DNA of 32,187 nt from an uncultured Alphaproteobacteria bacterium (GTDB lineage: Bacteria > Pseudomonadota > Alphaproteobacteria > Rickettsiales > UBA1997). Shown one piece after another: positions 7,745 through 15,181 of the stretch. Both the position numbers and the translations under genes were made by a program. The notes beneath the pieces are model-generated. The model was not told where the DNA came from. It saw nothing but the letters and a program-made list of their open reading frames with translations, and ran no database searches. How positions within the stretch are numbered: the stretch's first letter is position 1; each line of letters opens with the position of its first letter. The stretch lies in NCBI GenBank assembly GCA_903937405.1, contig CAIZZE010000070.1, positions 1 to 32,187 of the forward strand. The letters run 5' to 3'.

Positions 7745-7836
7745 AGATCCTGAATCAAGTTCAGGATGACGGAGTGGATGTTTAAGTTCGAGTACAACTT
7801 TCCCCTCGTAGTCATCCTGAACTTGATTCAGGATCT
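7745..7836. repeat. Paired palindromic repeat, 26-bp arms
   Basis: Arms at 7745-7770 and 7811-7836 are perfect 26-base reverse complements with a 40-base spacer. They belong to the same family as 1865-1951: the arms share the AGATCCTGAA/TTCAGGATGAC core, with T in place of A at the loop position. The spacer is not conserved with the first copy apart from G-rich bases next to the left arm. It lies 20 bases beyond the tolA stop, so transcripts leaving tolA would fold here. The rest of 7638-7856 shows nothing else. Confidence 0.85.
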
Positions 7837-7856
7837 GGCGTGAACTTCAATCAAAA

Positions 7857-8744
7857 TTATTTAGCATCTTCCCCGTCAAACTCTAACACCACTTCTTTCC
7901 AAATATCATATTTATCCAACGGTAAATTCCGCAGCGGACTACACAAATCAAGCGCTCTTCTAACATTATCAACGCCAATTTTATACAAGGTTTCCGCAGG
8001 ATCATTATAACGATCAATGTCAATTGCCTCATCTAAATCTGAATCAATATAACCATCTTCACTAACGCGCACTTTAATCAAAATTTTAGTTTTACTTTGC
8101 ATTTTAGTTTCATCGCGCGCACGGCGATAACATCTTTTTAGCTGCGATTGAATGTTAAATTTTTCGCGTGCTGAAAGATCAAGATTTTCCAGATTATTTG
8201 CCGTATCAACCGAATCAGATTTTGTCGGTTCTTTTTTCTCGCTCGCTTCTTCCTCTTTTTCATCTTCTTTTTTGGAGCCAAAATCTTTTTCTTTTTGCGA
8301 AGTTTCATTTTGCTCTTCATCCTGATTCTCATTCACTTCTTCATCTTCTTTCGCTTTATCAACTTCTTTTTGATTTTCCTCCGGTTTTTCTTCGGGCTGT
8401 TTAAATTCGCGAGCTTCTTCGGCAACAGGCTTGGCCACTGATTTTGCAGGCTTTGATTTAGCCAATTTTTTAGGCTGTTCTTTTACTTTATTTTTCGGTG
8501 ATTTTTTCTTTGATTTTGCTTCAGCAACTTCTTTTTTAATTTCTTTGGAGTTTGACTCTTTTTCCGCTTTAGCTTCTGAAGTTGGTTTAGCTTTATTGGA
8601 AGTATCATCGCCATTTATTGCTACCAGACTTACGGAAACCTCACTGGTTTTGCTTTCATCCACAGTTTTTAAATCGAAATTAGCATAAATGGCAAGCAGC
8701 AATAGGAAGTGGAGAAATAGTGAATAAAGTAGGTTTTTAATCAT
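7857..8744 (-). CDS. tolA: TolA, cell-envelope integrity protein
   Basis: Inner-membrane anchored protein that spans the periplasm in the Tol-Pal system, which keeps the outer membrane attached during division. It has 295 residues. One N-terminal membrane helix (5-23) is followed by a Lys/Glu-rich, low-complexity stalk (about 50-185). The C-terminal domain (191-295) has two Cys (C205 and C268) and ends LPLDKYDIWKEVVLEFD, which matches the alphaproteobacterial TolA C-terminus. Its ATG overlaps the tolR stop by 4 bases (ATGA), so the two are translationally coupled. tolQ, tolB and pal are not in the window. A TonB role is less likely given this C-terminus. Confidence 0.85.
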   Translation of the reverse strand: MIKNLLYSLFLHFLLLLAIYANFDLKTVDESKTSEVSVSLVAINGDDTSNKAKPTSEAKAEKESNSKEIKKEVAEAKSKKKSPKNKVKEQPKKLAKSKPAKSVAKPVAEEAREFKQPEEKPEENQKEVDKAKEDEEVNENQDEEQNETSQKEKDFGSKKEDEKEEEASEKKEPTKSDSVDTANNLENLDLSAREKFNIQSQLKRCYRRARDETKMQSKTKILIKVRVSEDGYIDSDLDEAIDIDRYNDPAETLYKIGVDNVRRALDLCSPLRNLPLDKYDIWKEVVLEFDGEDAK

Positions 8745-9160
8745 TGCGCCAATTCAGTTGCTAAAACTACTTGATTAAAGCCAGCAACGCTGACTGTTCT
8801 AACCACTTCCATTACGCGGCCGTAATCGAGATTTTTATCGGCGCGAACGTAAATTTTATTGCTTAAATTATTGCCGGTGATTTGCAAAAGTCGCGAGGGA
8901 AGGACAGCGAGTTTTATGGCTTCATCTTGTAAAAAAATTGAACCATCTGATTTTACCGAAATAGAAATAGGTTGGATTTTTTCATTGGATGGAGTTGCGG
9001 CACCTTTTGGAAGATCGATATTGATCGAGCTTGTCATCATTGGGGCTGCAACCATAAAAATAATCAACAAAACTAAAAGCACATCAACGAAAGGCGTGAT
9101 GTTAATGTCGCTGACGATACGACGTTTTTTGCTATTTTTAGAATCGAAGGAGAAGGCCAT
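8741..9160 (-). CDS. tolR: TolR/ExbD-family biopolymer transport protein
   Basis: Proton-channel subunit that works with TolQ to energise TolA. It has 139 residues: a short cytoplasmic N-terminus, one membrane helix (about 20-43) and a periplasmic domain. The signature SDINITPFVDVLLVLLIIFM contains D26, the conserved in-membrane Asp that carries protons. The end of the gene overlaps the start of tolA by 4 bases, which favours the TolR assignment over ExbD. A tolQ gene should lie directly upstream in most Proteobacteria, but lolA is there instead, so tolQ must be elsewhere. Confidence 0.88.
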   Translation of the reverse strand: MAFSFDSKNSKKRRIVSDINITPFVDVLLVLLIIFMVAAPMMTSSINIDLPKGAATPSNEKIQPISISVKSDGSIFLQDEAIKLAVLPSRLLQITGNNLSNKIYVRADKNLDYGRVMEVVRTVSVAGFNQVVLATELAQ

Positions 9161-9189
9161 TTATAATAAAATTATTAAACAAACTCAAA

Positions 9190-9852
9190 TTAATTAGATG
9201 CTTTTTTAAGCACGAACATTTTATCCGAAATTGGGCTAATAAAATCAATGTCTGAAAGCGTAACTCGAATTGTTTGATCTAGATCATTTTTAACTTCCAT
9301 TTTGTCAAAACGCAGCGGATTAGTGGAAAAAATTAAACTAAATTCTCCAGCTTCTTTGCGGTTTTTTTTCATCACCGAAATTTTAATTTGGCCCGCAGTT
9401 TTTTTAACATTGGTAATTTCAACATCTTTCGCACTGAAAGAGATATTCTCGCGAGTCAAGAAAGAAGCGGGTGTTGTGTTGGTGCTGAGTCGAGAAATTT
9501 CATCCAGCTCAACATCAAAATAAGAAAGAACGGCACCATTTACTACGACAATCACTTTAGGTTGAGCGCTATATTCAATGCGCATTTTCCCCGGGCGTGA
9601 AAGCAGAAATTTTCCTTCAACCAAATTTCCCTCGGCAGATTCCTGAACAAATTTTGCCGAAAGGTTTTTGATATTGTTTAAGTAATTTTCAACTTGCTGT
9701 AAATCGCTTTTATAGCTTTCCGCGAGATCTTGTTTTTTTTCTGCAGCTACTGCTTCAAGCGAAAAAAAAGCTACGCAAGTAACGAGACTTGCGTAGCTGA
9801 TTAATGCTTTGAATGTTTTACTAAATGTTTTTTGCGTAGTAAGTTTTTTCAT
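9190..9852 (-). CDS. lolA: Outer-membrane lipoprotein carrier protein LolA
   Basis: Periplasmic chaperone that carries lipoproteins from the LolCDE exporter to the outer membrane. It has 220 residues, with a long basic N-region and a hydrophobic core before a cut near AVA-AEKK (residue 36). The mature protein has YLNNIKNLSAKFVQ (57-70) and GKFLLSRPGKMRIEY (80-94), typical of the family. The start is supported by AGAAGG 8 bases upstream of the ATG, one of the two clear Shine-Dalgarno sites in the window. It overlaps the dctA 3' end by 32 bases in another frame. Confidence 0.88.
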   Translation of the reverse strand: MKKLTTQKTFSKTFKALISYASLVTCVAFFSLEAVAAEKKQDLAESYKSDLQQVENYLNNIKNLSAKFVQESAEGNLVEGKFLLSRPGKMRIEYSAQPKVIVVVNGAVLSYFDVELDEISRLSTNTTPASFLTRENISFSAKDVEITNVKKTAGQIKISVMKKNRKEAGEFSLIFSTNPLRFDKMEVKNDLDQTIRVTLSDIDFISPISDKMFVLKKASN

Positions 9853-11047
9853 CCAATGAACCTTCTGATTTATCTACAATTAAAGTGATCGCGCTGTCGC
9901 CAGTGATGTTAATGGTAGTTCTTACCATGTCCAAAATTCTGTCAACACCAAGGATGATTCCGATGCCTTCGATTGGTAAACCAACTGAAGTTAAAACCAT
10001 GCTCATGAAGATGATTGCGCCAGCTGGAATTCCGGCAGCGCCAATCGAACCAAGAGTGCAGGTTAAAACCAACATCATATAGTTTTGCATTGTAAGGTCG
10101 ATTCCGTAGGCTTGGGCGAAGAATAGAGCGCAAATTCCAAGATAGATCGCAGTTCCGTCCATGTTGATACAAACGCCGAGTGGCATCAAAAAGTTAGAGT
10201 TAACTTTTGAAACTCCCATTCTTTCTTGCAATTGGTTCATCGCAGTAGAAAGAGTTGCTTTACTGCTGCTGGTTGCAAAAGCGATTGATTGGGTAAGTAA
10301 AATTTTACGATAGAAAGGAAGTGGCGACATGCGGGCGAAAACCAAAATCATCAATCCGAAAACGATATATTGGAAAGCGCATGCTGCTAAAACTGCAGCA
10401 ATTAATTTTGCCAAAGCTTCAAGAATCTCCATACCTTGAGTTCCGATGATCCAAGCGATAAAACCAAATACACCAAGTGGAGCTAATTTGATGATGATTT
10501 CGATCATTTTGAAAGAAACAGCAGAGCCAGCAACGATTACATCTTTAAGTGCTCTAGCTTTTTCACCAATTAAATTAATCACTATACCAGTGAAAATAGA
10601 GAAGATGATGATTTGCAAGAAATTGTCATCCACCATTGATTTGATTGGATTGGTTGGAATTAAGCCAAGCAAAAATTCAGTAATTGTCGGAGGAGTTTTT
10701 GCAACTGTTACAGGAGCTTGACCTGTAGTTTCAAGGATCATGTGTAAATCAACGCCGGTTCCCGGGTGAAAAACAGTTCCTGCAGTTAAGCCGATAATAA
10801 CGGCGAAAATCGCGGTTAAGATGTAAGTACCGAAACCTTTAATACCAACTCTAGTAAAGTTTCCTTGACCATGCATGGAAGTGATTCCAGAAAGTAATGC
10901 GAAGAAAATTAGCGGCACGATCACCATTTTGATAAGGCTAATGAAAATGGTACCAAAGATTTTTAGACCAGCGGCTTTCTCTCCCAAAACTATTCCCGAA
11001 ATGACGCCCAAAATTAGGCCAATAAGAACCTGTTGCCAAAGTTTCAT
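9821..11047 (-). CDS. Dicarboxylate/amino acid:cation symporter (DAACS family, DctA/GltP-like)
   Basis: Secondary transporter that imports dicarboxylates or acidic amino acids with Na+ or H+. The 408 residues are typical. Family motifs are present: a Ser-rich stretch AFATSSSKATL (256-266), NMDGTA (295-300), GIPAGA (339-344) and the substrate-site helix DMVRTTINITGD (373-384) with D373 and R376. These motifs do not decide between C4-dicarboxylate and glutamate/aspartate, so no gene symbol is given. It is the first gene of the dctA-lolA-tolR-tolA run and overlaps lolA by 32 bases. Confidence 0.93.
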   Translation of the reverse strand: MKLWQQVLIGLILGVISGIVLGEKAAGLKIFGTIFISLIKMVIVPLIFFALLSGITSMHGQGNFTRVGIKGFGTYILTAIFAVIIGLTAGTVFHPGTGVDLHMILETTGQAPVTVAKTPPTITEFLLGLIPTNPIKSMVDDNFLQIIIFSIFTGIVINLIGEKARALKDVIVAGSAVSFKMIEIIIKLAPLGVFGFIAWIIGTQGMEILEALAKLIAAVLAACAFQYIVFGLMILVFARMSPLPFYRKILLTQSIAFATSSSKATLSTAMNQLQERMGVSKVNSNFLMPLGVCINMDGTAIYLGICALFFAQAYGIDLTMQNYMMLVLTCTLGSIGAAGIPAGAIIFMSMVLTSVGLPIEGIGIILGVDRILDMVRTTINITGDSAITLIVDKSEGSLDEKTYYAKNI

Positions 11048-11167
11048 AATCTTAATTTTTAAATTGATATTTTGGTTAATGAGTATGGTGATGTTTAATA
11101 ACGACCGTAATTTGTAAACGCTCTTTTGTACGAAAAGAATTGCTATTTCTAATGTGCTTGAAGGAAG

Positions 11168-11185
11168 TGCTTATTTCTTGATCGA
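11168..11185. repeat. 18-base sequence shared exactly with 31831-31848
   Basis: TGCTTATTTCTTGATCGA occurs here and at 31831-31848, and the match extends to 20 of 21 bases. Both copies lie upstream of minus-strand transporter genes, here about 120 bases before the dctA-like start and there about 310 bases before nhaA. It may be a shared regulatory site or a relic of a longer repeat. Confidence 0.5.
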
Positions 11186-11282
11186 AATCTAATTTCAGGA
11201 AAAATACTTAGTTGATGGTTTTTTTAATGTCAAAAAAATTTTGATAAATTTCTGACTTCATAATTACTCTTCAAGAAAGATT

Positions 11283-11312
11283 TTGACTTTTAAAAAAACT
11301 GACGAATTTTAA
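11283..11312 (+). promoter_or_regulatory. Possible sigma-70-type promoter for the TAXI gene
   Basis: TTGACT (11283-11288) and TTTTAA (11307-11312) are separated by 18 bases and lie about 55 bases before the ATG at 11366. The sequence is so AT-rich that chance matches are common. The remaining part of the 318-base gap (11048-11365) between the two divergent transport genes holds the 18-base repeat and no other structure I can support. Confidence 0.3.
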
Positions 11313-11365
11313 ATCTGCTTTTTTCCGTTTCTTTTATATATCCTAAAAACATTCTGAAATTCCAA

Positions 11366-12337
11366 ATGAAAAAAATATTTACACTTCTTTTACTAAGTTC
11401 ATCTTTGTTAGGATTTGTTGCCGAATCAATGGCGGCAACCAAATATGTTTCAATTGGAACTGGTGCAATCACCGGTGTTTATTACCCAGCTGGCGGCGCA
11501 ATATGCAGACTTCTAAACCGCGGTAGAAAAGAACATGGAATCAGATGTTCAGTTGAATCAACAGGCGGATCAGTTTCTAACCTTAATGCCATTCGCAACG
11601 GTGCGATTGATTTTGGCATCGTTCAATCTGACTGGCAATATGCAGCTTACAATGGAACTGGCTTCTTCGCCGATCAAAAACCTTTCAAAGAATTACGCTC
11701 AGTTTTCTCTCTTTATACCGAAACTTTTACAATCGCAGTTTTAGAAAAATCAGAAATTAAAAAATTAGACGACATCCTAGGAAAAAAAATCAACTTCGGT
11801 CCTCAAGGTTCTGGCATGTATGCTACAATGGAAGTTTTAATGGCTGCAAAAAATTGGACTAAACAAAACTTTTCAACAGTTACTTACTTACAACCATCTG
11901 AACAACCAAAAGCTTTATGCGAAGGCAAAATCGACGTAATGGTTTATGCTTCAGGAAATCCGAATGGAGTTCTTCAAGAAGCAACTCAAGCTTGTAAAGT
12001 TAGAATCATCGCAATCGATCGCGAAACTATCGACAAATTAGTTTCAATGAATGCCTTCTACGTAAAAGCAATTATCCCAGGCGGAATGTATGCCGGCAAC
12101 CCAGGAAATATCGAAACTTTCGGTGTTAAAGCAAGTTTAGTAACTTCAGAAAAAGCCAACCTAGACGTTGTTTATAATGTTACCAAAGCCGCTTTTGAAA
12201 ATTTCGACAACTTCAAAACTTTACACCCTGTTTTTTCTTCACTTAAAAAAGAAGAAATGGTTAAAGAAGGAAATTCAGCTCCGATTCATCTGGGCGCTAT
12301 GAAATATTTCAAAGAAGCTAAATTGATTAAAGAATAA
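11366..12337 (+). CDS. TAXI-family TRAP transporter solute-binding protein
   Basis: Periplasmic solute-receptor of the TAXI type, which normally feeds a fused TRAP membrane protein. It has 323 residues. A signal peptide (MKKIFTLLLL...) is cut near ESMA-AT (residue 23). The mature N-terminus KYVSIGTGAITGVYYPAGGA (26-45) is the family signature, followed by CSVESTGGSVSNLNAI and NFGPQGSGMYAT. C47, C61, C183 and C207 could form two disulphides. No TRAP DctQM-type permease is in the window. The substrate is unknown. It is followed by a strong terminator, so it is a single-gene transcript. Confidence 0.9.
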   Translation: MKKIFTLLLLSSSLLGFVAESMAATKYVSIGTGAITGVYYPAGGAICRLLNRGRKEHGIRCSVESTGGSVSNLNAIRNGAIDFGIVQSDWQYAAYNGTGFFADQKPFKELRSVFSLYTETFTIAVLEKSEIKKLDDILGKKINFGPQGSGMYATMEVLMAAKNWTKQNFSTVTYLQPSEQPKALCEGKIDVMVYASGNPNGVLQEATQACKVRIIAIDRETIDKLVSMNAFYVKAIIPGGMYAGNPGNIETFGVKASLVTSEKANLDVVYNVTKAAFENFDNFKTLHPVFSSLKKEEMVKEGNSAPIHLGAMKYFKEAKLIKE

Positions 12338-12358
12338 TTTTCGTTTGAACTTATTTTT

Positions 12359-12398
12359 AAAAAGCGTCTGGTGCAAAATGCATCAGGCGCTTTTTTTT
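12359..12398 (+). terminator. Rho-independent terminator after the TAXI gene
   Basis: An 11-bp stem, GCGTCTGGTGC (12364-12374) with GCATCAGGCGC (12380-12390), has two G-T pairs, a 5-base loop, flanking A/T pairs and eight T residues. It lies 20 bases after the stop codon. Confidence 0.92.
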
Positions 12399-12418
12399 GA
12401 TTTTAATAAAAAATAACC

Positions 12419-12850
12419 ATGAAAAATCATCTTTCGAAATTACTAATTTTAACTATCATAACTCTTTCAATCTCTTCTTGTTCTTATCGCCCAATTCTTG
12501 ATCATAATGACAAATATAATGCCGTTGGTGAAGAAAAAGCGGATGCTGATATTAAGACATGTAAAAAAGAAGCTGCTGATTATCTCGATAAATATAAAGC
12601 TGAACGCGTTGCTAAAGAAGCTGGCCGCAAAGCTATTATTGGAAGTGTAATCGGAACCGCAGCTGGTTTAATTTGGGGCGGTGGAATTAGATCAGCTTTA
12701 GGTGGAGCTGCAATCGGAGCTGGAGCAGGTGGTGCAATTGGCGGGCTTTCAGAAGCCGGTAAAGGACAAGTTAGTCCTGATGAAATTAAACAACGCTATA
12801 TGACAAATTGTCTGACGGGAAAAGGTTATTCTGTTATTGGTTGGATTTAA
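12419..12850 (+). CDS. Glycine-zipper outer-membrane lipoprotein
   Basis: A 143-residue lipoprotein. The signal peptide ends at a lipobox ISSC with the acylated Cys at 21. A charged helical stretch (33-65) leads into a glycine-zipper segment (about 67-109, with GSVIGTAAG, GGAAIGAGAGGAIGG), which can insert in membranes or self-associate. A C-terminal part has a second and third Cys (C48 and C131) and CLTGKGYSVIG, common in this group. Related small lipoproteins are placed in the outer membrane. The precise role is unknown. It has its own transcript start after the terminator at 12359-12398 and is convergent with ybdD. Confidence 0.82.
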   Translation: MKNHLSKLLILTIITLSISSCSYRPILDHNDKYNAVGEEKADADIKTCKKEAADYLDKYKAERVAKEAGRKAIIGSVIGTAAGLIWGGGIRSALGGAAIGAGAGGAIGGLSEAGKGQVSPDEIKQRYMTNCLTGKGYSVIGWI

Positions 12851-12894
12851 TTGACCAAATAAAATTATAACTTTCGATAAACTTTTTTTGATTT

Positions 12895-13065
12895 TTAGCA
12901 GCAGCGGTTAATTTTTTTCCATTTGCATCTTTGGCGGTCGCGTAGGAAAGATTTTTTGTCTAAAGGATTTTGTTGCGGATGGGTTTTTTGGTGATGTTCT
13001 ACGTATTTTTTATAAGCAAAATCGCCGTTTATATAATCTCGTAAAAGTTGGAAAAATTTTTTCAT
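12895..13065 (-). CDS. ybdD: YbdD/YjiX-family small protein (DUF466), CstA partner
   Basis: A 56-residue protein, MKKFFQLLRDYINGDFAYKK at the start and KKINRCC at the end. The pattern Y-x2-Y-x3-H (17-25), HP (29-30), F (40) and the final RCC fits the YbdD/YjiX family, which is found next to CstA-type carriers in many bacteria and is needed for their pyruvate uptake in Escherichia coli. It starts 8 bases after the cstA stop on the same strand, which is the expected operon order. The region from 12851 to 12894 beyond it has no gene. Confidence 0.85.
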   Translation of the reverse strand: MKKFFQLLRDYINGDFAYKKYVEHHQKTHPQQNPLDKKSFLRDRQRCKWKKINRCC

Positions 13066-13073
13066 TTATTTGT

Positions 13074-15059
13074 TTATTCTTTAATCTTAACGCAACTGCG
13101 AACTGCATCTGCAACTACAACCCAAAGAATCGCCATAAAACTCAAAGCAATTCCTGAAACTAATTTCTGATTAAAAATCATGCGTTGTATATTCGAAATT
13201 TGATCATTGGCAATTAATCCGGAATCAATTTTAAATTGTGCCGCATTTGCCAGCGCTAAAAATCCAATTTTGACATCAGCAGAAAAAACTTTTTCAATCA
13301 CAGCCCAACTAATTGTCGCAAGTAAAAAACACAAAGGAATTGCTGTGATAAAAAAGAATTTCCGGCGTTCGCTTTTATAAATAATCACAGTGACCAAAGT
13401 TAGCGCAATTCCTGCCAGCATTTGATTCGACATGCCGAAAAGCGGCCATAAAATATTGACGCCGCCATTTGGATCAAGCACGCCCATATATAAAAAATAA
13501 CCCCAAGCGCCGACAATTAGAAAACTCGAAAAAAGAGAAGCGATTGTTGATTCGTGAAGTTTGCGATCGCGGAATTTTAATAAATCTTCAAGCATGAATC
13601 GCGCCACGCGAGTTCCGGCATCAAGCGTGGTTAAAATAAAAATCGCCTCAAACATAATCGCAAAATGATACCACATTGAAAGCATATTGCTGCCGAAAGC
13701 CGATGAAAAAATATTGGCCATTCCAACCGCTAAAGACGGCGCTCCGCCCGTTCTAGAAAATAAAGTTTTTTCTCCCATTTGATCGGCAAGATTTTGCATT
13801 GTCGAATTTTCTAGTGGAAATCCCCAAGAAGAAATTGTTTGCGCCGCATCAGCTCCAAGAGCTGCGGCGGGAGAATTAATTGCAAAGAAAATTCCTGGTT
13901 CCAAAACGCAAGCCGCAATCATTGCCATAATTGCAACAGATCCTTCAAGCAACATGCTGCCATACCCAATTAAACGAACGTCACGCTCATCAGAAATAAT
14001 TTTTGGAGTTGTGCCAGAAGAAACTAAGGCATGAAATCCTGAGATTGCGCCGCAGGCAATTGTGATAAATAAAAAGGGAAAAACTTTGCCGCTAAAAATC
14101 GGACCAGTTCCATCAATAAATTTGGTTAATGCCGGCATTTGAATTTGTGGATGAAAAACCAGCAACGCGATTGCCAGTAATAAAATTGTTCCCAATTTTA
14201 AAAACGACGAAAGATAATCTCGTGGAGCCAATAATAGCCAAACTGGAAGCGTTGCTGCAGCAAAGCCATAAATTATAATTGATATTGCTAAAAACTTGCC
14301 GCTGCGATCAAAAATCAGCGATAAATTTTCATCATAATGCACAATTTTTCCGCCATAAACTGCGAGTAAAAATAATGCGATTCCCACCAAACTTGCTTCA
14401 ATCACGCCGTTGGGACGAATATAATAAAGATAAATTCCCACCAGCATCGCAATTGGAATGGTCATTAAAACCGTGAAAGAACCCCACGAACTATGCATCA
14501 AAGCTTTCACAACAACGAGTCCGAGAACGGCAATTAATATTATAATAATTGCCAGAGTTCCGATCATCGCGGCGTAACCGGCGGTTTTTCCGATTTCATC
14601 TTTGATTAATTGTCCCAAAGATTTTCCGTCGTGACGCATTGAGGAAAATAAAATTATCATATCTTGCACCGCGCCGGCAAAAACTGAGCCAATTAAAATC
14701 CATAAAGTTCCGGGCAAATATCCAAATTGCGCCGCGAGAGTAGGGCCAATTAGCGGACCCGGCCCGGCGATTGCGGCGAAGTGATGTCCAAAAACAATCC
14801 ATTTATTTGTCGGCACAAAATCTTTGCCATCATTAATTCTGTTGGCGGGAGTTGCGCGGCGACCATCAACATGTAAAATTTTTGCCGCAATCCAAGCACT
14901 ATAAAAACGATAGGCTACAAGTTGAGTGCAAATGCAGGCGGTTAAAAACCAGAGCGAGGAAATTTTTTCACCGCGAATCAGTGCAATTCCACCAAAAGAG
15001 GTAGCACCGATAAATCCAATTGCGATCCATATGAAGAGCTTTAAAAAATCTTTTTTCAT
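13074..15059 (-). CDS. cstA: Carbon starvation protein CstA, pyruvate/peptide transporter family
   Basis: Polytopic inner-membrane carrier of 661 residues with about 16 hydrophobic segments. The strongest signature is near the N-terminus: GRRATPANRINDGKDF (66-81), followed by FGHHFAAIAGPGPLIGP (90-106). Members in enteric bacteria import pyruvate and some peptides when carbon is scarce. Here the substrate is inferred only from the family. It is followed by ybdD as in other genomes. Its leader has only a weak GAGA before the ATG. The divergent neighbour is popZ, with 122 bases between the starts. Confidence 0.93.
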   Translation of the reverse strand: MKKDFLKLFIWIAIGFIGATSFGGIALIRGEKISSLWFLTACICTQLVAYRFYSAWIAAKILHVDGRRATPANRINDGKDFVPTNKWIVFGHHFAAIAGPGPLIGPTLAAQFGYLPGTLWILIGSVFAGAVQDMIILFSSMRHDGKSLGQLIKDEIGKTAGYAAMIGTLAIIIILIAVLGLVVVKALMHSSWGSFTVLMTIPIAMLVGIYLYYIRPNGVIEASLVGIALFLLAVYGGKIVHYDENLSLIFDRSGKFLAISIIIYGFAAATLPVWLLLAPRDYLSSFLKLGTILLLAIALLVFHPQIQMPALTKFIDGTGPIFSGKVFPFLFITIACGAISGFHALVSSGTTPKIISDERDVRLIGYGSMLLEGSVAIMAMIAACVLEPGIFFAINSPAAALGADAAQTISSWGFPLENSTMQNLADQMGEKTLFSRTGGAPSLAVGMANIFSSAFGSNMLSMWYHFAIMFEAIFILTTLDAGTRVARFMLEDLLKFRDRKLHESTIASLFSSFLIVGAWGYFLYMGVLDPNGGVNILWPLFGMSNQMLAGIALTLVTVIIYKSERRKFFFITAIPLCFLLATISWAVIEKVFSADVKIGFLALANAAQFKIDSGLIANDQISNIQRMIFNQKLVSGIALSFMAILWVVVADAVRSCVKIKE

Positions 15060-15112
15060 TTTATCTCATTTGTGTTGTAATTTTTGTTTCGATGAAAAAA
15101 AATCACTCACTT

Positions 15113-15155
15113 CTTTTAGAGCAATTATTTTTTACAATTCCGCTTTTAGAGCAAT
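15113..15155. repeat. 13-base direct repeat between cstA and popZ
   Basis: CTTTTAGAGCAAT is found at 15113-15125 and again at 15143-15155, exactly 30 bases apart, or about three helical turns. The spacing on one DNA face suits a dimeric or paired regulator for one of the divergent genes, but the binding protein is unknown. Confidence 0.45.
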
Positions 15156-15181
15156 AAAATCAACATCTTACAAAGGTTTTC

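Noticed and set aside
1865-7836. CRISPR array
   Set aside because: The repeats are inverted pairs separated by kilobases and not direct repeats with regular spacers, and no cas genes are present.
8168-8688. Plus-strand open frames opposite tolA
   Set aside because: They are shadows of the Lys/Glu-rich low-complexity stalk of tolA; their Phe/Leu-rich translations are typical antisense artefacts.
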